Positions 1 through 8,549 of a stretch of 64,000 nucleotides of DNA are shown piece by piece. Position 1 is the stretch's first letter. Each line of letters opens with the position of its first letter. A program made the position numbers and the translations under genes. Under the pieces are notes generated by a model, which worked only from the letters and a program-made list of their open reading frames with translations, did not search any database and had not been told where the DNA came from. Source of the stretch: Micromonospora halophytica (GTDB taxonomy: Bacteria > Actinomycetota > Actinomycetes > Mycobacteriales > Micromonosporaceae); NCBI RefSeq assembly GCF_900090245.1, contig NZ_FMDN01000019.1:57270-121269 (forward strand), in the 5' to 3' direction.

Positions 1-490
1 GCCGGCGGGCCTCGTCCTCGTCGTCGAAGTCCCAGAAGTCGTTGAGGTCCGGCACCGCGACCGGGTCGCGCTCCGCCGGCAGTTCGGTCGCGGTCGCCTT
101 CCGGTACGCCTGCCAGGGCACCGCCAGCATGTCCTCGCACTCGAACTCCTCGCCGCTGAGCGCGGCGGCCCGGACGCGCGGCAGCTCCGCCAGCGAGTCG
201 GGGTCGCCGACCGCCCTGGCGAAGACCGCCCGGCCCTGGGTCATCAGCCAGCCCCGGAAGTACTCGAAGCCGTCGTCGGAGGCGCCGCCGTTGATCAGGT
301 AGGCCGCGCCCCACAGGTCGACCCGGTACGAGGCGGCGAGCACCCGCCGCTGGTGGTGGGCGTACCCGACGATCTCCTCCGGGTCACGCTCGGCGAGCAG
401 GGCGACCGCGCGGGCGGCGACCGCCTCGGGCTCGCCCCCGGCACCGGTCCGGGCCTGGTCGATCAGGTGCCAGAAGTCGTCGGTCCTCAT
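1..490 (-). CDS. DUF4240 family protein (3' end outside window)
   Basis: The first 163 codons of a minus-strand gene are visible, beginning MRTDDFWHLID; the stop lies beyond the left edge. The DFW start, the central WGAAYLINGG and DDGFEYFRGWL segments and the acidic tail (FWDFDDEDE) match DUF4240, a family of unknown function common in actinobacteria. It starts inside the stop codon of the upstream DUF4240 gene (ATGA overlap), so the two are probably co-translated. The two proteins are clear paralogues, suggesting a local tandem duplication. No catalytic residues or membrane segments are evident, so the role is unknown; it is probably cytoplasmic. Confidence 0.8.
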   Translation of the reverse strand, partial: MRTDDFWHLIDQARTGAGGEPEAVAARAVALLAERDPEEIVGYAHHQRRVLAASYRVDLWGAAYLINGGASDDGFEYFRGWLMTQGRAVFARAVGDPDSLAELPRVRAAALSGEEFECEDMLAVPWQAYRKATATELPAERDPVAVPDLNDFWDFDDEDEARR

Positions 491-1095
491 GGCCTGGCAG
501 TCTCCCAGACCCACTCCCGACCCCGACCCGGCAGCGGGAAGATGGCGACGAGTCGCGGGTACCGGCGGGCCAGCTCGACCCGGTCGCCGAGGTCCCACCG
601 CTCGTCGGTGGGATCGGGCGAGGAACTCAGCTCCCGCCCTCGGGCCTCGACGGCCTCGTCCAAGCCCTCCTCACCGGTGACCCGTTCGTACGCCTCGTCC
701 GCGACGTAGTCCAGGCACTCCCACTCCGGCCACTCGTCCTCCGCCCACTCACGCGGGCCACGCCCGGCCAGTCGACGCACCTGCGGGACGTCGGCGAGCG
801 CGTCCGGGTCGTCGACGACCCGCTCGAAGACCGACCGGCCGAGCCCGACCACCCAGGCCTGGAAGTAGTGGAAGCCGTCGTCCGAGCAGAGGCCGCCGCA
901 GATCAGCAGCGCCGCGCCCCAGTGTCGCCAGGTGTCGACCAGGCCCCGTAGCTCATCGAGCCGAACGGCGAAGTCCACCACCTCGCCGACGGGCCGCTCG
1001 GCCAGGCGGTCGGTGAGCCAGGCCAGCCGCTCGTCGGGGTCGGCGGCGACGGCGGCGGACCTCTCGATCAACGTCCAGAACTCGTCCACATGCAC
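487..1095 (-). CDS. DUF4240 family protein, tandem paralogue
   Basis: This 202-residue protein has the DUF4240 layout: an N-terminal DEFWTLIE segment, then WGAALLICGG and DDGFHYFQAWVVGLGR in the middle, and a longer C-terminal tail than its neighbour. It is the first gene of a two-gene minus-strand unit, and its stop overlaps the start of the second paralogue by four bases. The family function is unknown. No signal peptide or transmembrane helix is apparent. The ATG at 1095 is the first start in frame with the conserved region. Some DUF4240 proteins sit in immunity-like paralogue arrays, but nothing here demonstrates that role. Confidence 0.8.
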   Translation of the reverse strand: MHVDEFWTLIERSAAVAADPDERLAWLTDRLAERPVGEVVDFAVRLDELRGLVDTWRHWGAALLICGGLCSDDGFHYFQAWVVGLGRSVFERVVDDPDALADVPQVRRLAGRGPREWAEDEWPEWECLDYVADEAYERVTGEEGLDEAVEARGRELSSSPDPTDERWDLGDRVELARRYPRLVAIFPLPGRGREWVWETARP

Positions 1096-1154
1096 GGGAC
1101 GGATGCTGCCAACGCGGTACGACAGACGCCCGCGGGGCCCGGCTGCGCGGGGGC

Positions 1155-2195
1155 GTGCCGGCAGGGCAGCATGGTGACGTGCCCGCGATCCCCGTGCCGT
1201 ACCACGCGACAGCCGTACGGCCCGACTGGTCGGCGCTGCCGGCCGGGCTGCGCGAGGCGGTCACCGCCCGACTGGGGGTGCCCGTGGTGGCGGCACGGAC
1301 CGCCGGGGCCGGCTTCACCGGCGGGTTCGCCGCCGTGCTGGAGACCGCCGACGGGGGCAGCGTCTTCGTCAAGGCCGCCGACCTGGCCCGCCAGGGCCAC
1401 CTCGCCGACTGGTACGCCCGGGAGGCCGCTGTCCTCGCCCGGCTCCCCGCCGGCCTGCCGGCCCCCCGCCCCCGGTGGGCGTTGGACGCCGCCGGCTGGC
1501 GCGCGCTGTGCCTGGACGCGATCGACGGGCGGATGCCGCGCCTGCCCTGGACCCCCGGCGAACTGGACGCCGTCCTCGCCGGGTACGCCGAGATCGCCGC
1601 CGCCCTGGCCGAGCCGCCCGCCGGGCTGGTCACGCTGGGCCTGCCGCACCTGGCCGACCTGATCCGCGACGACGTCCTGTGGTGGGGCGAGGTGGCCGCC
1701 GGCCGGGAGCCGATGCCGCCCGCGCCCCAGGCGGCCCGGGACCGGCTGTCCGACCTGGTCACGCTGGAGTCCCGCCTGCCCGGGTACGCCGCCGCCGGAC
1801 GTGGTCTGACCCACGGCGACCTGCGGGTGGACAACGTGCTGCTGGACGCCGGCGGCCGGGCCTGGTTCTGCGACTGGAACTGGCTCTGCCACGGCCCCGC
1901 CTGGTTCGACCTGGTCGGCCTGCTGCTCACCGGGTACGCCGGCGGGCTGCCGGTGGACGCGCTCTTCGCCGCCCACCCGACTGCGACCGACGCCCCACCG
2001 GACGCCCTGGATGTGACGTTGGCCGCGCTGGCCGGGTACTTCCTGACCTCGGCCGCCGTCGTACCGCCGGGTGTGGTGGGGCCGGCCGCCGGGACCGCCC
2101 CCGCCCCGCCGGTCTCCCCGTACCTGCGGGCGCACCAGCGCTTCAGCGGCGAGCAGGCGCTCGGCTGGCTGGCCGACCGGCGGGGCTGGGCGTGA
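1155..2195 (+). CDS. APH-family phosphotransferase (aminoglycoside phosphotransferase-like)
   Basis: The protein (about 346 residues) has the protein-kinase-like APH fold. An N-terminal lobe contains VFVKAADL, which supplies the ATP-binding lysine. The catalytic loop HGDLRVDN lies near residue 220, and the metal-binding segment CDWNW lies about 20 residues later in place of the usual D[FW][D/E]. The family phosphorylates small molecules such as aminoglycosides, choline or sugars; the substrate cannot be told from sequence. The start is uncertain: GTG at 1155 follows a G-rich stretch, but GTG at 1179 or 1194 is also possible. It stands alone, divergent from the DUF4240 pair and ahead of rpsT. 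Confidence 0.75.
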   Translation: MPAGQHGDVPAIPVPYHATAVRPDWSALPAGLREAVTARLGVPVVAARTAGAGFTGGFAAVLETADGGSVFVKAADLARQGHLADWYAREAAVLARLPAGLPAPRPRWALDAAGWRALCLDAIDGRMPRLPWTPGELDAVLAGYAEIAAALAEPPAGLVTLGLPHLADLIRDDVLWWGEVAAGREPMPPAPQAARDRLSDLVTLESRLPGYAAAGRGLTHGDLRVDNVLLDAGGRAWFCDWNWLCHGPAWFDLVGLLLTGYAGGLPVDALFAAHPTATDAPPDALDVTLAALAGYFLTSAAVVPPGVVGPAAGTAPAPPVSPYLRAHQRFSGEQALGWLADRRGWA

Positions 2196-2201
2196 GCCGT
2201 T

Positions 2202-2230
2202 TTGGCTCGTCCCGACGGACCTGGTAACCT
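2202..2230 (+). promoter_or_regulatory. Probable promoter of rpsT
   Basis: A -35-like TTGGCT (2202-2207) and a -10-like TAACCT (2225-2230) are separated by exactly 17 bp, close to the actinobacterial housekeeping sigma consensus. The hexamers end about 80 bp before the rpsT GTG start, leaving a short untranslated leader. Confidence 0.55.
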
Positions 2231-2310
2231 GGCTCTTCGCGCAGCGATGACGCATGCTTGTCGCGCGCTGAAGCAGACCGAAACCCGAGCTATCAAGACG
2301 AGGCTGTCGC

Positions 2311-2577
2311 GTGGCGAACATCAAGTCCCAGATCAAGCGCAACCGGCAGAACGAGAAGCGCCGGCTGCGTAACAAGTCGGTCAAGTCGTCGCTGAAGACC
2401 GCCATCCGGAAGTTCCACGAGGCTGCGGAGGCCGGCGACGCCGAGAAGGCCGCCGTCCTCATGCGTGAGGCCGCCCGCAAGCTGGACAAGGCCGCCAGCA
2501 AGGGCGTCATCCACGCCAACCAGGCGGCGAACCGGAAGTCGGCGATCGCCAAGCGCGTCGGCTCGCTCTCGGTCTGA
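2311..2577 (+). CDS. rpsT: 30S ribosomal protein S20
   Basis: An 88-residue, lysine/arginine-rich protein beginning MANIKSQIKRNRQNEKRR, typical of bacterial S20 in length and composition. S20 binds 16S rRNA early in small-subunit assembly. The gene uses a GTG start and is monocistronic, with a promoter-like pair upstream and a strong hairpin directly downstream. It lies next to holA on the opposite strand, an arrangement common in actinobacteria. Confidence 0.97.
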   Translation: MANIKSQIKRNRQNEKRRLRNKSVKSSLKTAIRKFHEAAEAGDAEKAAVLMREAARKLDKAASKGVIHANQAANRKSAIAKRVGSLSV

Positions 2578-2598
2578 CCGAGCGACCTCCAGACCCGA

Positions 2599-2634
2599 CC
2601 GGAAGCCCCGGGGCCACCGCCCCGGGGCTTCCGG
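2599..2634 (+). terminator. Rho-independent-type hairpin after rpsT
   Basis: A perfect 16-bp inverted repeat (2599-2614 and 2619-2634) with a 4-nt loop begins about 20 bp after the rpsT stop. It lacks a clear T tract, as is usual for high-GC actinobacterial terminators, and could act in both directions. Confidence 0.75.
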
Positions 2635-2744
2635 CTGTCCACGTCCACCGGACCGGGGGCGATGCGTCCACCGGATCAGGGCCGACCTGCCGGTAGGCCG
2701 GAGCCGGAGACCGGGCCGGGGCGGCAACGGATCGTCGGAGCGAA

Positions 2745-3206
2745 TCAGGCGTCGTGGTTCCCGCCCGGCCGGGCGAGGCCACGCGCCACTGACGGCCCCG
2801 ACCGTCGGTCCCCCGACGGGCCGGGCACCACCTCGGTGGCGACCACGACGCCGGGCAGGGTCCGGGGCACCCGGGCCCTGCCGACCACGGGCTCCACCTG
2901 CCGGCGGAACCGGTCCCGCTCCTGCTCCGGGACGAGTGCCGCCGACCGCACCACCCGTTCGACCACCAGGTCGTTGAACTTCACCATCACCGCGACGGCG
3001 AGCGGCAACACCGGCACGGCCCACCAGCTCACCAGCTCGGCCAGGGCGAGCAGCACGGCGAGCGCCACGGCGCCCTCGAAGAAGACGAAGCAGAGCACCC
3101 CACCCGGGTTGACGAAGCGCAGTCCGAGCGCCCGAGCGTAGAGCGGCCGGTACCGCTCCTCCTCGGCCGGCACGGTGCTCCACGCCGTACGGGTGGGGCC
3201 GGTCAC
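2745..3206 (-). CDS. Small two-helix membrane protein of unknown function
   Basis: A protein of about 153 residues whose GTG start at 3206 overlaps the holA stop (GTGA), implying translational coupling to holA. The N-terminal part is hydrophilic (RYRPLYARALGLRFVNPGG). Two hydrophobic stretches follow in the middle (around VLCFVFFEGAVALAVLLAL and SWWAVPVLPLAVAVMV), then a charged C-terminal tail. This suggests a hairpin anchored in the cytoplasmic membrane with most of the protein inside. I do not recognise a named family. Longer upstream starts would run into holA and lack the conserved look. Confidence 0.65.
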   Translation of the reverse strand: MTGPTRTAWSTVPAEEERYRPLYARALGLRFVNPGGVLCFVFFEGAVALAVLLALAELVSWWAVPVLPLAVAVMVKFNDLVVERVVRSAALVPEQERDRFRRQVEPVVGRARVPRTLPGVVVATEVVPGPSGDRRSGPSVARGLARPGGNHDA

Positions 3207-4183
3207 CGGGCGCCGCCCCGCCGGGCGGCCGCGACCGAGAAGACCGCCTTCTCCAGGGCGTACGCCCGGTCGTCCGCACCGCCCTTGACCGCCGCGTTGC
3301 ACTCGGCGGCCACCCGCATCGCCTCGACCAGGCCCTCCGGGGTCCAGCCCCGGGCCCGCTGCTGGGCGTTCTTGATCTTCCAGGCGGGCATGCCGAGGCT
3401 GCTGGCGAGCTGGTACGGGTCACCCCGCCCGGCGGCGGCCACCCGGGCCACGGTGCGGACACCGTCGGCGAGGGCGTCGGCGATCGGCACCGGGTCGACC
3501 CCGACATGCAGCGCCCAGCGCAGCGCCTCCAGCGCCGCCGGGACGTCCCCGATCATCGTCGCGTCGGCGACCGTGAAGCCGGTCACCTCCACCCGGCCCC
3601 GGTAGTACCGGGCGACGGTGTCCGCGCCGATCCGCCCGTCGGTGTCGGCGAGCAGTTGCGAGCAGGCGGCGGCCAGCTCCCGCAGGTCGCCGCCGACGGC
3701 GGCGATCAGCGCCTCGGCCGCGTCCTCGGAGCACCTGCCACCGCCACGGCGGATCTCGTCCCGGACGAAGGCGACCCGCTCGCGGTGCCCCTTGAGCTTC
3801 ATCGCGGGCACCACGGTGGCACCCGCCGCCTTGAGCCCGTCGGCGAACGCCTTGCCCTTGGCGGCACCCAGGTGCAGCACCACGAGCTGGACGTCCGGGT
3901 CGGGGCTCTTGGCGTACGCGAGCAGCGCGGTGACCAGGTCCTTACGGGCGTCCTGCCCGGCGCGCAGCACCAGCAGCCGGCGCCCACCGAAGAGCGAGGG
4001 GCTGAGCGCCTCGGCGATCTCACCCGGGGTCAGCGTCCCGCCCTGGTACTCCCGGACGTCCACCTCGGGGTCGACGCTGCGGGCCCGCGCGACGGCCTCG
4101 CTGACCGCGCGCGTGGCGAGCAGCTCCTCATCGCCGAGGACGAGCAGAATGGGAGCGAGGCTGGCGGCGGTCACGCCGCCCAT
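3203..4183 (-). CDS. holA: DNA polymerase III subunit delta
   Basis: The predicted protein (about 326 residues from ATG 4183, MGGVTAASLAPILLVLGDEE) has the delta-subunit pattern: an N-terminal GDEELL segment, SLFGGRRLLVLR, the ALIAAVGGDLRELAAAC segment, and a C-terminal helical region ending KAVFSVAAARR. Delta opens the beta clamp within the clamp-loader complex. The position immediately downstream of comEC is the standard actinobacterial order. Starts up to 4246 are also open in frame, but the ATG at 4183 gives the usual short N-terminus. The stop overlaps the next gene, encoding a small membrane protein. Confidence 0.93.
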   Translation of the reverse strand: MGGVTAASLAPILLVLGDEELLATRAVSEAVARARSVDPEVDVREYQGGTLTPGEIAEALSPSLFGGRRLLVLRAGQDARKDLVTALLAYAKSPDPDVQLVVLHLGAAKGKAFADGLKAAGATVVPAMKLKGHRERVAFVRDEIRRGGGRCSEDAAEALIAAVGGDLRELAAACSQLLADTDGRIGADTVARYYRGRVEVTGFTVADATMIGDVPAALEALRWALHVGVDPVPIADALADGVRTVARVAAAGRGDPYQLASSLGMPAWKIKNAQQRARGWTPEGLVEAMRVAAECNAAVKGGADDRAYALEKAVFSVAAARRGGAR

Positions 4184-4485
4184 CTTGGCACGCCCCACGG
4201 CGCGATCGGGCCTGGTCATCGGCGGCTGTGACGGCACACCCCGCACTCAGCGCAAATCCCGACATTTATCTCGATTGCCGGGCTCAAGCCGCAATGCTTC
4301 TCGCTGCGCGGCCGGTTGTCCGTCCTCCTGCCCTGCGCGCAGCCGCAGCGCAGCGCGGGAGGGCAGGTCACCGCAGCCCCGCCGACCTGCGTGCACCTGG
4401 CCCCGCCGTCTACGCCAGCACCCGACGGTTGGTCCGGAGGCCGTCGAGCACCGCCGCCGGAACCGTGACCCGTCCAAACCCGGGG
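4184..4485. other. Intergenic stretch between comEC 3' end and holA
   Basis: About 300 bp without a supported gene. It contains an inverted repeat (CCTGCCCT at 4327-4334 and AGGGCAGG at 4360-4367, with GC-rich inner pairing) that could terminate comEC transcription. A locally AT-richer patch near 4255-4290 might hold a holA promoter. No reading frame here resembles a protein. Confidence 0.45.
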
Positions 4486-6062
4486 TCACCGCGTCCCCGG
4501 CTCCGGACCTCGCGCCACCACCGCCAGCCCGTGCCGCCCGGCGACCACCGCCACGTCCCCATCGGTGTCGGTACGCAGCACCCGGACCCCGCCCCGGGCC
4601 AACCAGGCCAGCACCGACGGACTGGGGTGTCCGTAGTCGTTGTCGGCACCCACCTGCACCACCGCGACGGCCGGCCGGACGGCGTCCAGAAACGCCGGAT
4701 CCTGGTAGGCGCTGCCGTGGTGGGCGACCTTCAGCACCTCGGCCCGCAGCGCCTGCGGCGGTGAGCGCTCCAGCAGGGCCCGCTGCTCCTCGGTCTCGGC
4801 GTCCCCGGCGAGCAGGACCCGCACCCCGGCCACGGTGGCCCGCACCACCAGTGAGTTGTTGTTCGGGTCGGACCGGGTGCCGCGCAGCGGATACGGCGGG
4901 CCGAGGATCACCAGTTCCACCCCACCGGCCCGGTACGACCACCCCGCCACCCCCGCCTGCGGCGTCACCGCCCCCGAGGCGGCGGCGACCAGAGCCCGCC
5001 CCGCCGCCGGCTCGGCGAGCGCCGGGGTGACGATCGCGCCCACCCGCCGGCCCCGCAGCACCCCGGCCACCCCACCCACATGGTCGGCGTGGAAGTGGCT
5101 CACCACCAGCAGCGACACCTCCCGCACGCCCAGCCGGCGCAGACAGCCGTCCACCAGGGCCGGCTCCGGCCCGGCGTCGACGACCACGGCCCGGCCGGCT
5201 GCCACCGGCAGGACCAGCGCGTCCCCCTGCCCCACCGCGCAGCCGACCAGCACCCAGCCGGCCGGTGGCCAGCCGTCGGCGAGGATGCGCACCGGCAGGG
5301 TGCCGAGCATCACCGCGACGGCACCGACCGCCACCAGTCGCCGGACCACCGGCCGCCGGGCGGCCAGGAGCAGTGCCACGGTCAGCCCGGCCAGCAGCAG
5401 CGCCCCCGGCACCCCACCGGGCCAGGGCAGGGTGCCGGCCGGCAGTCGTGCCCCGACCCGGGCCACCGTCACCAGCCACCAGGCCGGCCAGCTCGCCAGC
5501 CAGGCCGCGAACTCGGCACCGGCCGGCCAGAGCGGCGAAACGGCGGCGGCCAGCACGCCCAGCACCGTGGCGGGCGCGATGGCCGGCACCGCCAGCAGGT
5601 TGGCCGGCACCGCGACCAGACTCACCGTGCCGGAGATCCCGGCCACCACCGGCCCGCAGGCGAGCTGCGCCGCGGCCGGGACGGCCAGCGCCTCGGCCAG
5701 CCCGGCCGGTACGCCGCGCCGCCGCAGCGCGTCACGCCAGCCGGGGGCGAGCAGCAGCAGCCCGCCGGTGGCCAGGACGGAGAGCGCGAACCCGGCGTCC
5801 CCGGCCAGCTCCGGATCGACCAGCACCAGGACGGCCACCGCGGCGCTCAACGCGGGCAACGCGGCCCGGGGCCGCCCGGCGGCGAGCGCGGCCAACCCGA
5901 TCGCGCCCATGGTGGCGGCCCGCACCACGCTCGGCGACGGGCGGACCAGGACGACGAAGCCGACCAGCGCCAGCCCGCAGAGCACCGTGCCCGCCCGGGG
6001 GCCGGCCCGGGCCCAGCGGGCCAGCAGCAGCACCGCGCCGACGACGATCGCGACGTTGGAAC
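4486..6062 (-). pseudogene. comEC: comEC 3' fragment (competence domain C-terminal part and metallo-beta-lactamase domain)
   Basis: This is the C-terminal two thirds of ComEC, the membrane channel that passes single-stranded DNA into the cell. Several hydrophobic helices from the competence domain are followed by a metallo-beta-lactamase-like domain with SHFHADHVGG and later KVAHHGSAYQ, the metal ligands. The frame is open upstream into the element for only a few codons before a stop, so there is no natural start; an internal GTG at 6033 would only give a truncated protein. The missing first third lies beyond the element at 19678-20491. Joining the two at the att core restores one uninterrupted frame of 796 codons. 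The insertion falls in the conserved ComEC motif (HLNAVSG-SNVA). Confidence 0.93.
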
Positions 6063-6083
6063 CGGAGATTGTCAGTTAGAGGG
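6049..6083. other. attL: left element/comEC junction
   Basis: Comparing this junction with attR (minus strand) gives runs of identity TCTC, GG, CCAA and GTCG separated by mismatches. The GG (CC on the plus strand, 6062-6063) is the best crossover point. Element sequence lies to its right, with arm TAACTGACA (minus strand), which mirrors TAACCGACA in attR. Host comEC sequence lies to its left. Junction identity is observed; the exact dinucleotide is inferred from symmetry. Confidence 0.7.
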
Positions 6084-7673
6084 ATGAGTGGAAACATCAC
6101 AGTCATGACTGTGGCTGACATCTACGGGCGCAAGAGCACCGACGACCGGGGGAAGTCCGTCGCGGACCAGCTCACCGAGGCCCAGGAAGCGATCCAGGAC
6201 CAGGGCTGGACGCTGGGCCGGGTCTTCTCGGACGACAACCGGAGCGCGTCCCGGTTCGCCCGCAAGAAGCGCGAGGACTTCGCGGAGCTCCTGGCGCACA
6301 TCGAGTCCGGCGGGTGTGAGCTGTTGATCCTCTGGGAGTCGTCCCGGGGTAGCCGCAAGCTGGCCGAGTGGGCCGGGTTCCTGGACCTGATCCGGGAGCG
6401 CGGCGTCCTGATCTACATCGTGTCCCACGGCCGTACGTACGACTGCCGGATCGGCCGGGACTGGAAGATCCTCGCCACGGACGGGGTGGACGCGCACGCA
6501 GAGTCCAACCTGATTTCGGACCGGGCGCTGAGAGGCAAGCGGCGCGGTGCCGCCGCCGGGAAGCCCGCCGGGAAGCTCCAGTTCGGTTTCCGCCGGGTCT
6601 ACAACGACGCGGGCGAGTTCGTGGAACAGGTGGAGCACCCCGAACAGGCCGCCCTCGTCCGCGAGGCCGCCCGCCGGGTGCTGGCCGGGGAGGCGTGCAA
6701 CGCCATCGCGGCCGACTTCAACGCCCGGGGCATCCTCACGCCCCGATACGAGCCGCTGATGGCCCGGGTGAGACGTAACCGGGAAGAGGCCGCGTTGCCC
6801 TCCACGTCGGCCGCACAGCGTGCCGAGTTGCTGGCCGAGGCCGAGACCTGGGAGAAGCAGGCGGCCGGGTTGCGCTGGGACCTCACCCAGATCAAGCGGT
6901 TGTGCGTGATGCCCGCGTACGCCGGGCTCCGGGTGCATCAGGGCCAGGTGATCGGCAAGGCCGGGTGGAAGGGCATCCACGATGAGGCCACGTACGCCAA
7001 GCTCCTGGCCCGGCTGACCGACCCCAAGCGGCGCACCCAGCGGGACAGCGCGCTGAAGCACGTCCTGTCCGGCCTGATCCGGTGCGCGCTGTGCGCCTCG
7101 GACATGCGGGTCCTGAAGAACCGGGGCTATCTCTGCTACACGTGCAAGGGGTGCATGAAGACCAGCGTCCGCACGGTCACCGTGGAGGGGTTCGTGGAGG
7201 AGCTGGTCCTGGCCCGCCTGGAGCGCGACGACGCGGCCGACCTGTTCGCCTCCCCGGGCAGCGACGACAAGGCGGCCGAGGCGCGCCGGGAGCTGGAGGA
7301 GCTGAACGGCCAGCTTGCGGAGTGGAAGGCGCTGGCGAAGGCCCGGAAGGTCTCCCCGGCGTCGTTCGCGGAGTTCGAGGCGGACCTGCTCCCCCAGATC
7401 GAGGCGGCCGAGGTCCGGGCGAAGGCCGCCCGGGTGGCCCCGGTGCCGGAGACGATCCGGAAGCTGATCGGCGCACCCCGGAAGCGCTGGCCGGAGCTGA
7501 CCGTCTACCAGCGCCGGGAGGCTATCGGGCTTCTGGTGGTGGAGCTGAAGGTGGGGCCGGTCGGCCGGGGGAGGCGGATCTTCGACCCGGCGCGGCTCGG
7601 GGCCTCCCGGTGGACCGGGGACGCGCTCACCTGGGCCGAGCACTGGGCCGCCGAGTTCCGGGCGCGGGCCTGA
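6084..7673 (+). CDS. int: Large serine recombinase (site-specific integrase)
   Basis: About 529 residues from ATG 6084 (MSGNITVMTVADIYGRKS) or 522 from ATG 6105; neither start has a strong ribosome site. The resolvase domain holds the catalytic serine in IYGRKSTDD (about residue 18), then RKKREDFAELL and LLILWESSRGSRKLAEW. A recombinase domain follows (GKRRGAAAGKPAGKLQFGFR to ARGILTPRY). A zinc ribbon begins CALCASDM near residue 334 and continues CYTCKGCMK. Next come a coiled-coil stretch (ARRELEELNGQLAEWKAL) and a C-terminal DNA-contacting tail. This is the phiC31/A118 type of integrase, joining attP and attB through a serine intermediate. The gene begins right at the attL arm, so its promoter may lie in host comEC DNA while integrated, or across attP when circular. 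Confidence 0.95.
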   Translation: MSGNITVMTVADIYGRKSTDDRGKSVADQLTEAQEAIQDQGWTLGRVFSDDNRSASRFARKKREDFAELLAHIESGGCELLILWESSRGSRKLAEWAGFLDLIRERGVLIYIVSHGRTYDCRIGRDWKILATDGVDAHAESNLISDRALRGKRRGAAAGKPAGKLQFGFRRVYNDAGEFVEQVEHPEQAALVREAARRVLAGEACNAIAADFNARGILTPRYEPLMARVRRNREEAALPSTSAAQRAELLAEAETWEKQAAGLRWDLTQIKRLCVMPAYAGLRVHQGQVIGKAGWKGIHDEATYAKLLARLTDPKRRTQRDSALKHVLSGLIRCALCASDMRVLKNRGYLCYTCKGCMKTSVRTVTVEGFVEELVLARLERDDAADLFASPGSDDKAAEARRELEELNGQLAEWKALAKARKVSPASFAEFEADLLPQIEAAEVRAKAARVAPVPETIRKLIGAPRKRWPELTVYQRREAIGLLVVELKVGPVGRGRRIFDPARLGASRWTGDALTWAEHWAAEFRARA

Positions 7674-8136
7674 CTGCCAGGCCGGGGGCGTTGGGGTTCG
7701 ACTTCCTCCACCGCGCCAGCTCCTCCCGGCGAGTGGAGTACCACCTCCTCCCTATAAGGAGGAGGAGGTGGTACCTCCTCACCTCCTCTGAGGAGGTGTT
7801 AGGAGGTGAGGAGGTCAGCTCATGGGCCGAGCCGTGGCGCTGGCCGCTTGACCGTGCAGTGTCAGGAATCCCTTGTCCCGTAAGGACTTTGCCGCCATAA
7901 CTGGTGAGAGGGGCCACCCTCTGAGGGTTAGCTATCAGCCGCTGAGACAGCTATTGTCGGTGCCAGGTAAGAGCCGGGCGAGCGGACCAACCGCGAGGAC
8001 CCCGGCCGCCGGACTCCCGAACCATCGGGGATGAGGCCAGACCGAGCGGCACAGCATGTGAGCAGGGAGCCCCCGCCATCGGGGGTCGGGTAGGCAGTCC
8101 CGACCACTCACGTGAGCTTCGCACCAAGGAGTTCAC
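7674..8136. other. Non-coding regulatory stretch after the integrase
   Basis: The 463 bp have no convincing gene. They hold the paired GGAGG hairpins (7738-7815), a repeated AGCTAT around 7930-7955, a CCCCCG/CGGGGG stem (8070-8085), a GTCGGG/CCCGAC stem just after it, and the perfect palindrome CTCACGTGAG (8107-8116). The stretch ends in AAGGAG (8126-8131), the ribosome site of the next gene. The layout looks like a terminator plus leader or control region for the replication operon. Confidence 0.5.
7738..7815. repeat. Two adjacent perfect inverted repeats rich in GGAGG/CCTCC
   Basis: Repeat one pairs 7738-7751 (GTACCACCTCCTCC) with 7761-7774, 14 bp perfect with a 9-nt loop. Repeat two pairs 7773-7787 (ACCTCCTCACCTCCT) with 7801-7815, 15 bp perfect, and has CACCTCCTC/GAGGAGGTG nested across its loop. 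The two share the GGAGGAGGTG core and overlap by two bases. They could be an integrase terminator, protein-binding sites, or single-strand structures used in replication. Confidence 0.85.
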
Positions 8137-8334
8137 GTGGCGCACAAGTGCCCCACCATCACCGGGTCCAACGATGACCCCGAGTTCCGCCGGGAGCGGG
8201 CTCGCCGGGCCGGACAGGCCCGCCAGTCCCCGGACGCCTACATCACCGCGCTGGTGAAGCGCGCCCCCCAGCTCACCGAGAACCACCGTGCCCGGCTCCG
8301 CGCGCTCCTCGCCTCCCAGGACGGGGGCAAGTGA
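8137..8334 (+). CDS. Small conserved actinobacterial element protein (65 aa)
   Basis: A 65-residue, arginine-rich, probably helical protein starting at GTG with AAGGAG six bases upstream. It reads DDPEFRRERARRAGQARQSP, then a helix ending LTENHRARLRALLASQ. I recall similar short proteins beside replication genes in Streptomyces integrative elements and phages, but no function is established. The basic amphipathic character would suit DNA binding. It opens a run of closely packed genes leading to the replication protein; its stop abuts the next gene. Confidence 0.7.
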   Translation: MAHKCPTITGSNDDPEFRRERARRAGQARQSPDAYITALVKRAPQLTENHRARLRALLASQDGGK

Positions 8335-8336
8335 CC

Positions 8337-8549
8337 ATGCCGAGCATGACGAACGGCTCCCGCCCGACCAGCGAGAGCCGTCCCAACCCCAAGAACCAGA
8401 CCGCCCTCAAGTCTACCGAGTGCGGCCCCGCGTGCGGCCCGTGCTGGGAGACCTTCTGCGGTGACGAGCGTTGCTGCGAGGTGTTCGCGGTCCGCAAGGC
8501 CCGCCGGGACCTGGCCGAGATGCTGGCCGGGGGTGGCGACCGTGGCTGA
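8337..8549 (+). CDS. Small cysteine-rich protein (about 70 aa)
   Basis: Starting at ATG 8337 (or GTG 8331, which overlaps the previous stop), this protein has a serine/proline-rich N-terminus and a cysteine cluster CGPACGPCWETFCGDERCC, followed by a basic helix (VRKARRDLAEML). The seven cysteines in about 20 residues suggest a metal-binding or iron-sulfur-like module; a WhiB-like spacing is not met. It overlaps the start of the next gene. Function unknown. Confidence 0.6.
   Translation: MPSMTNGSRPTSESRPNPKNQTALKSTECGPACGPCWETFCGDERCCEVFAVRKARRDLAEMLAGGGDRG

Noticed and set aside
953..2648. Very long minus-strand open frames across the APH gene and rpsT
   Set aside because: They are by-products of high GC: they overlap two clear genes, have arginine/proline-rich composition and match no family.
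6072..7643. Long minus-strand frame opposite the integrase
   Set aside because: The plus strand encodes an obvious serine recombinase with all domains; the antisense frame is a codon-bias shadow.
7738..7815. GGAGG repeats as a CRISPR array
   Set aside because: The units are a few bases apart and inverted, with no constant spacers and no cas genes nearby.
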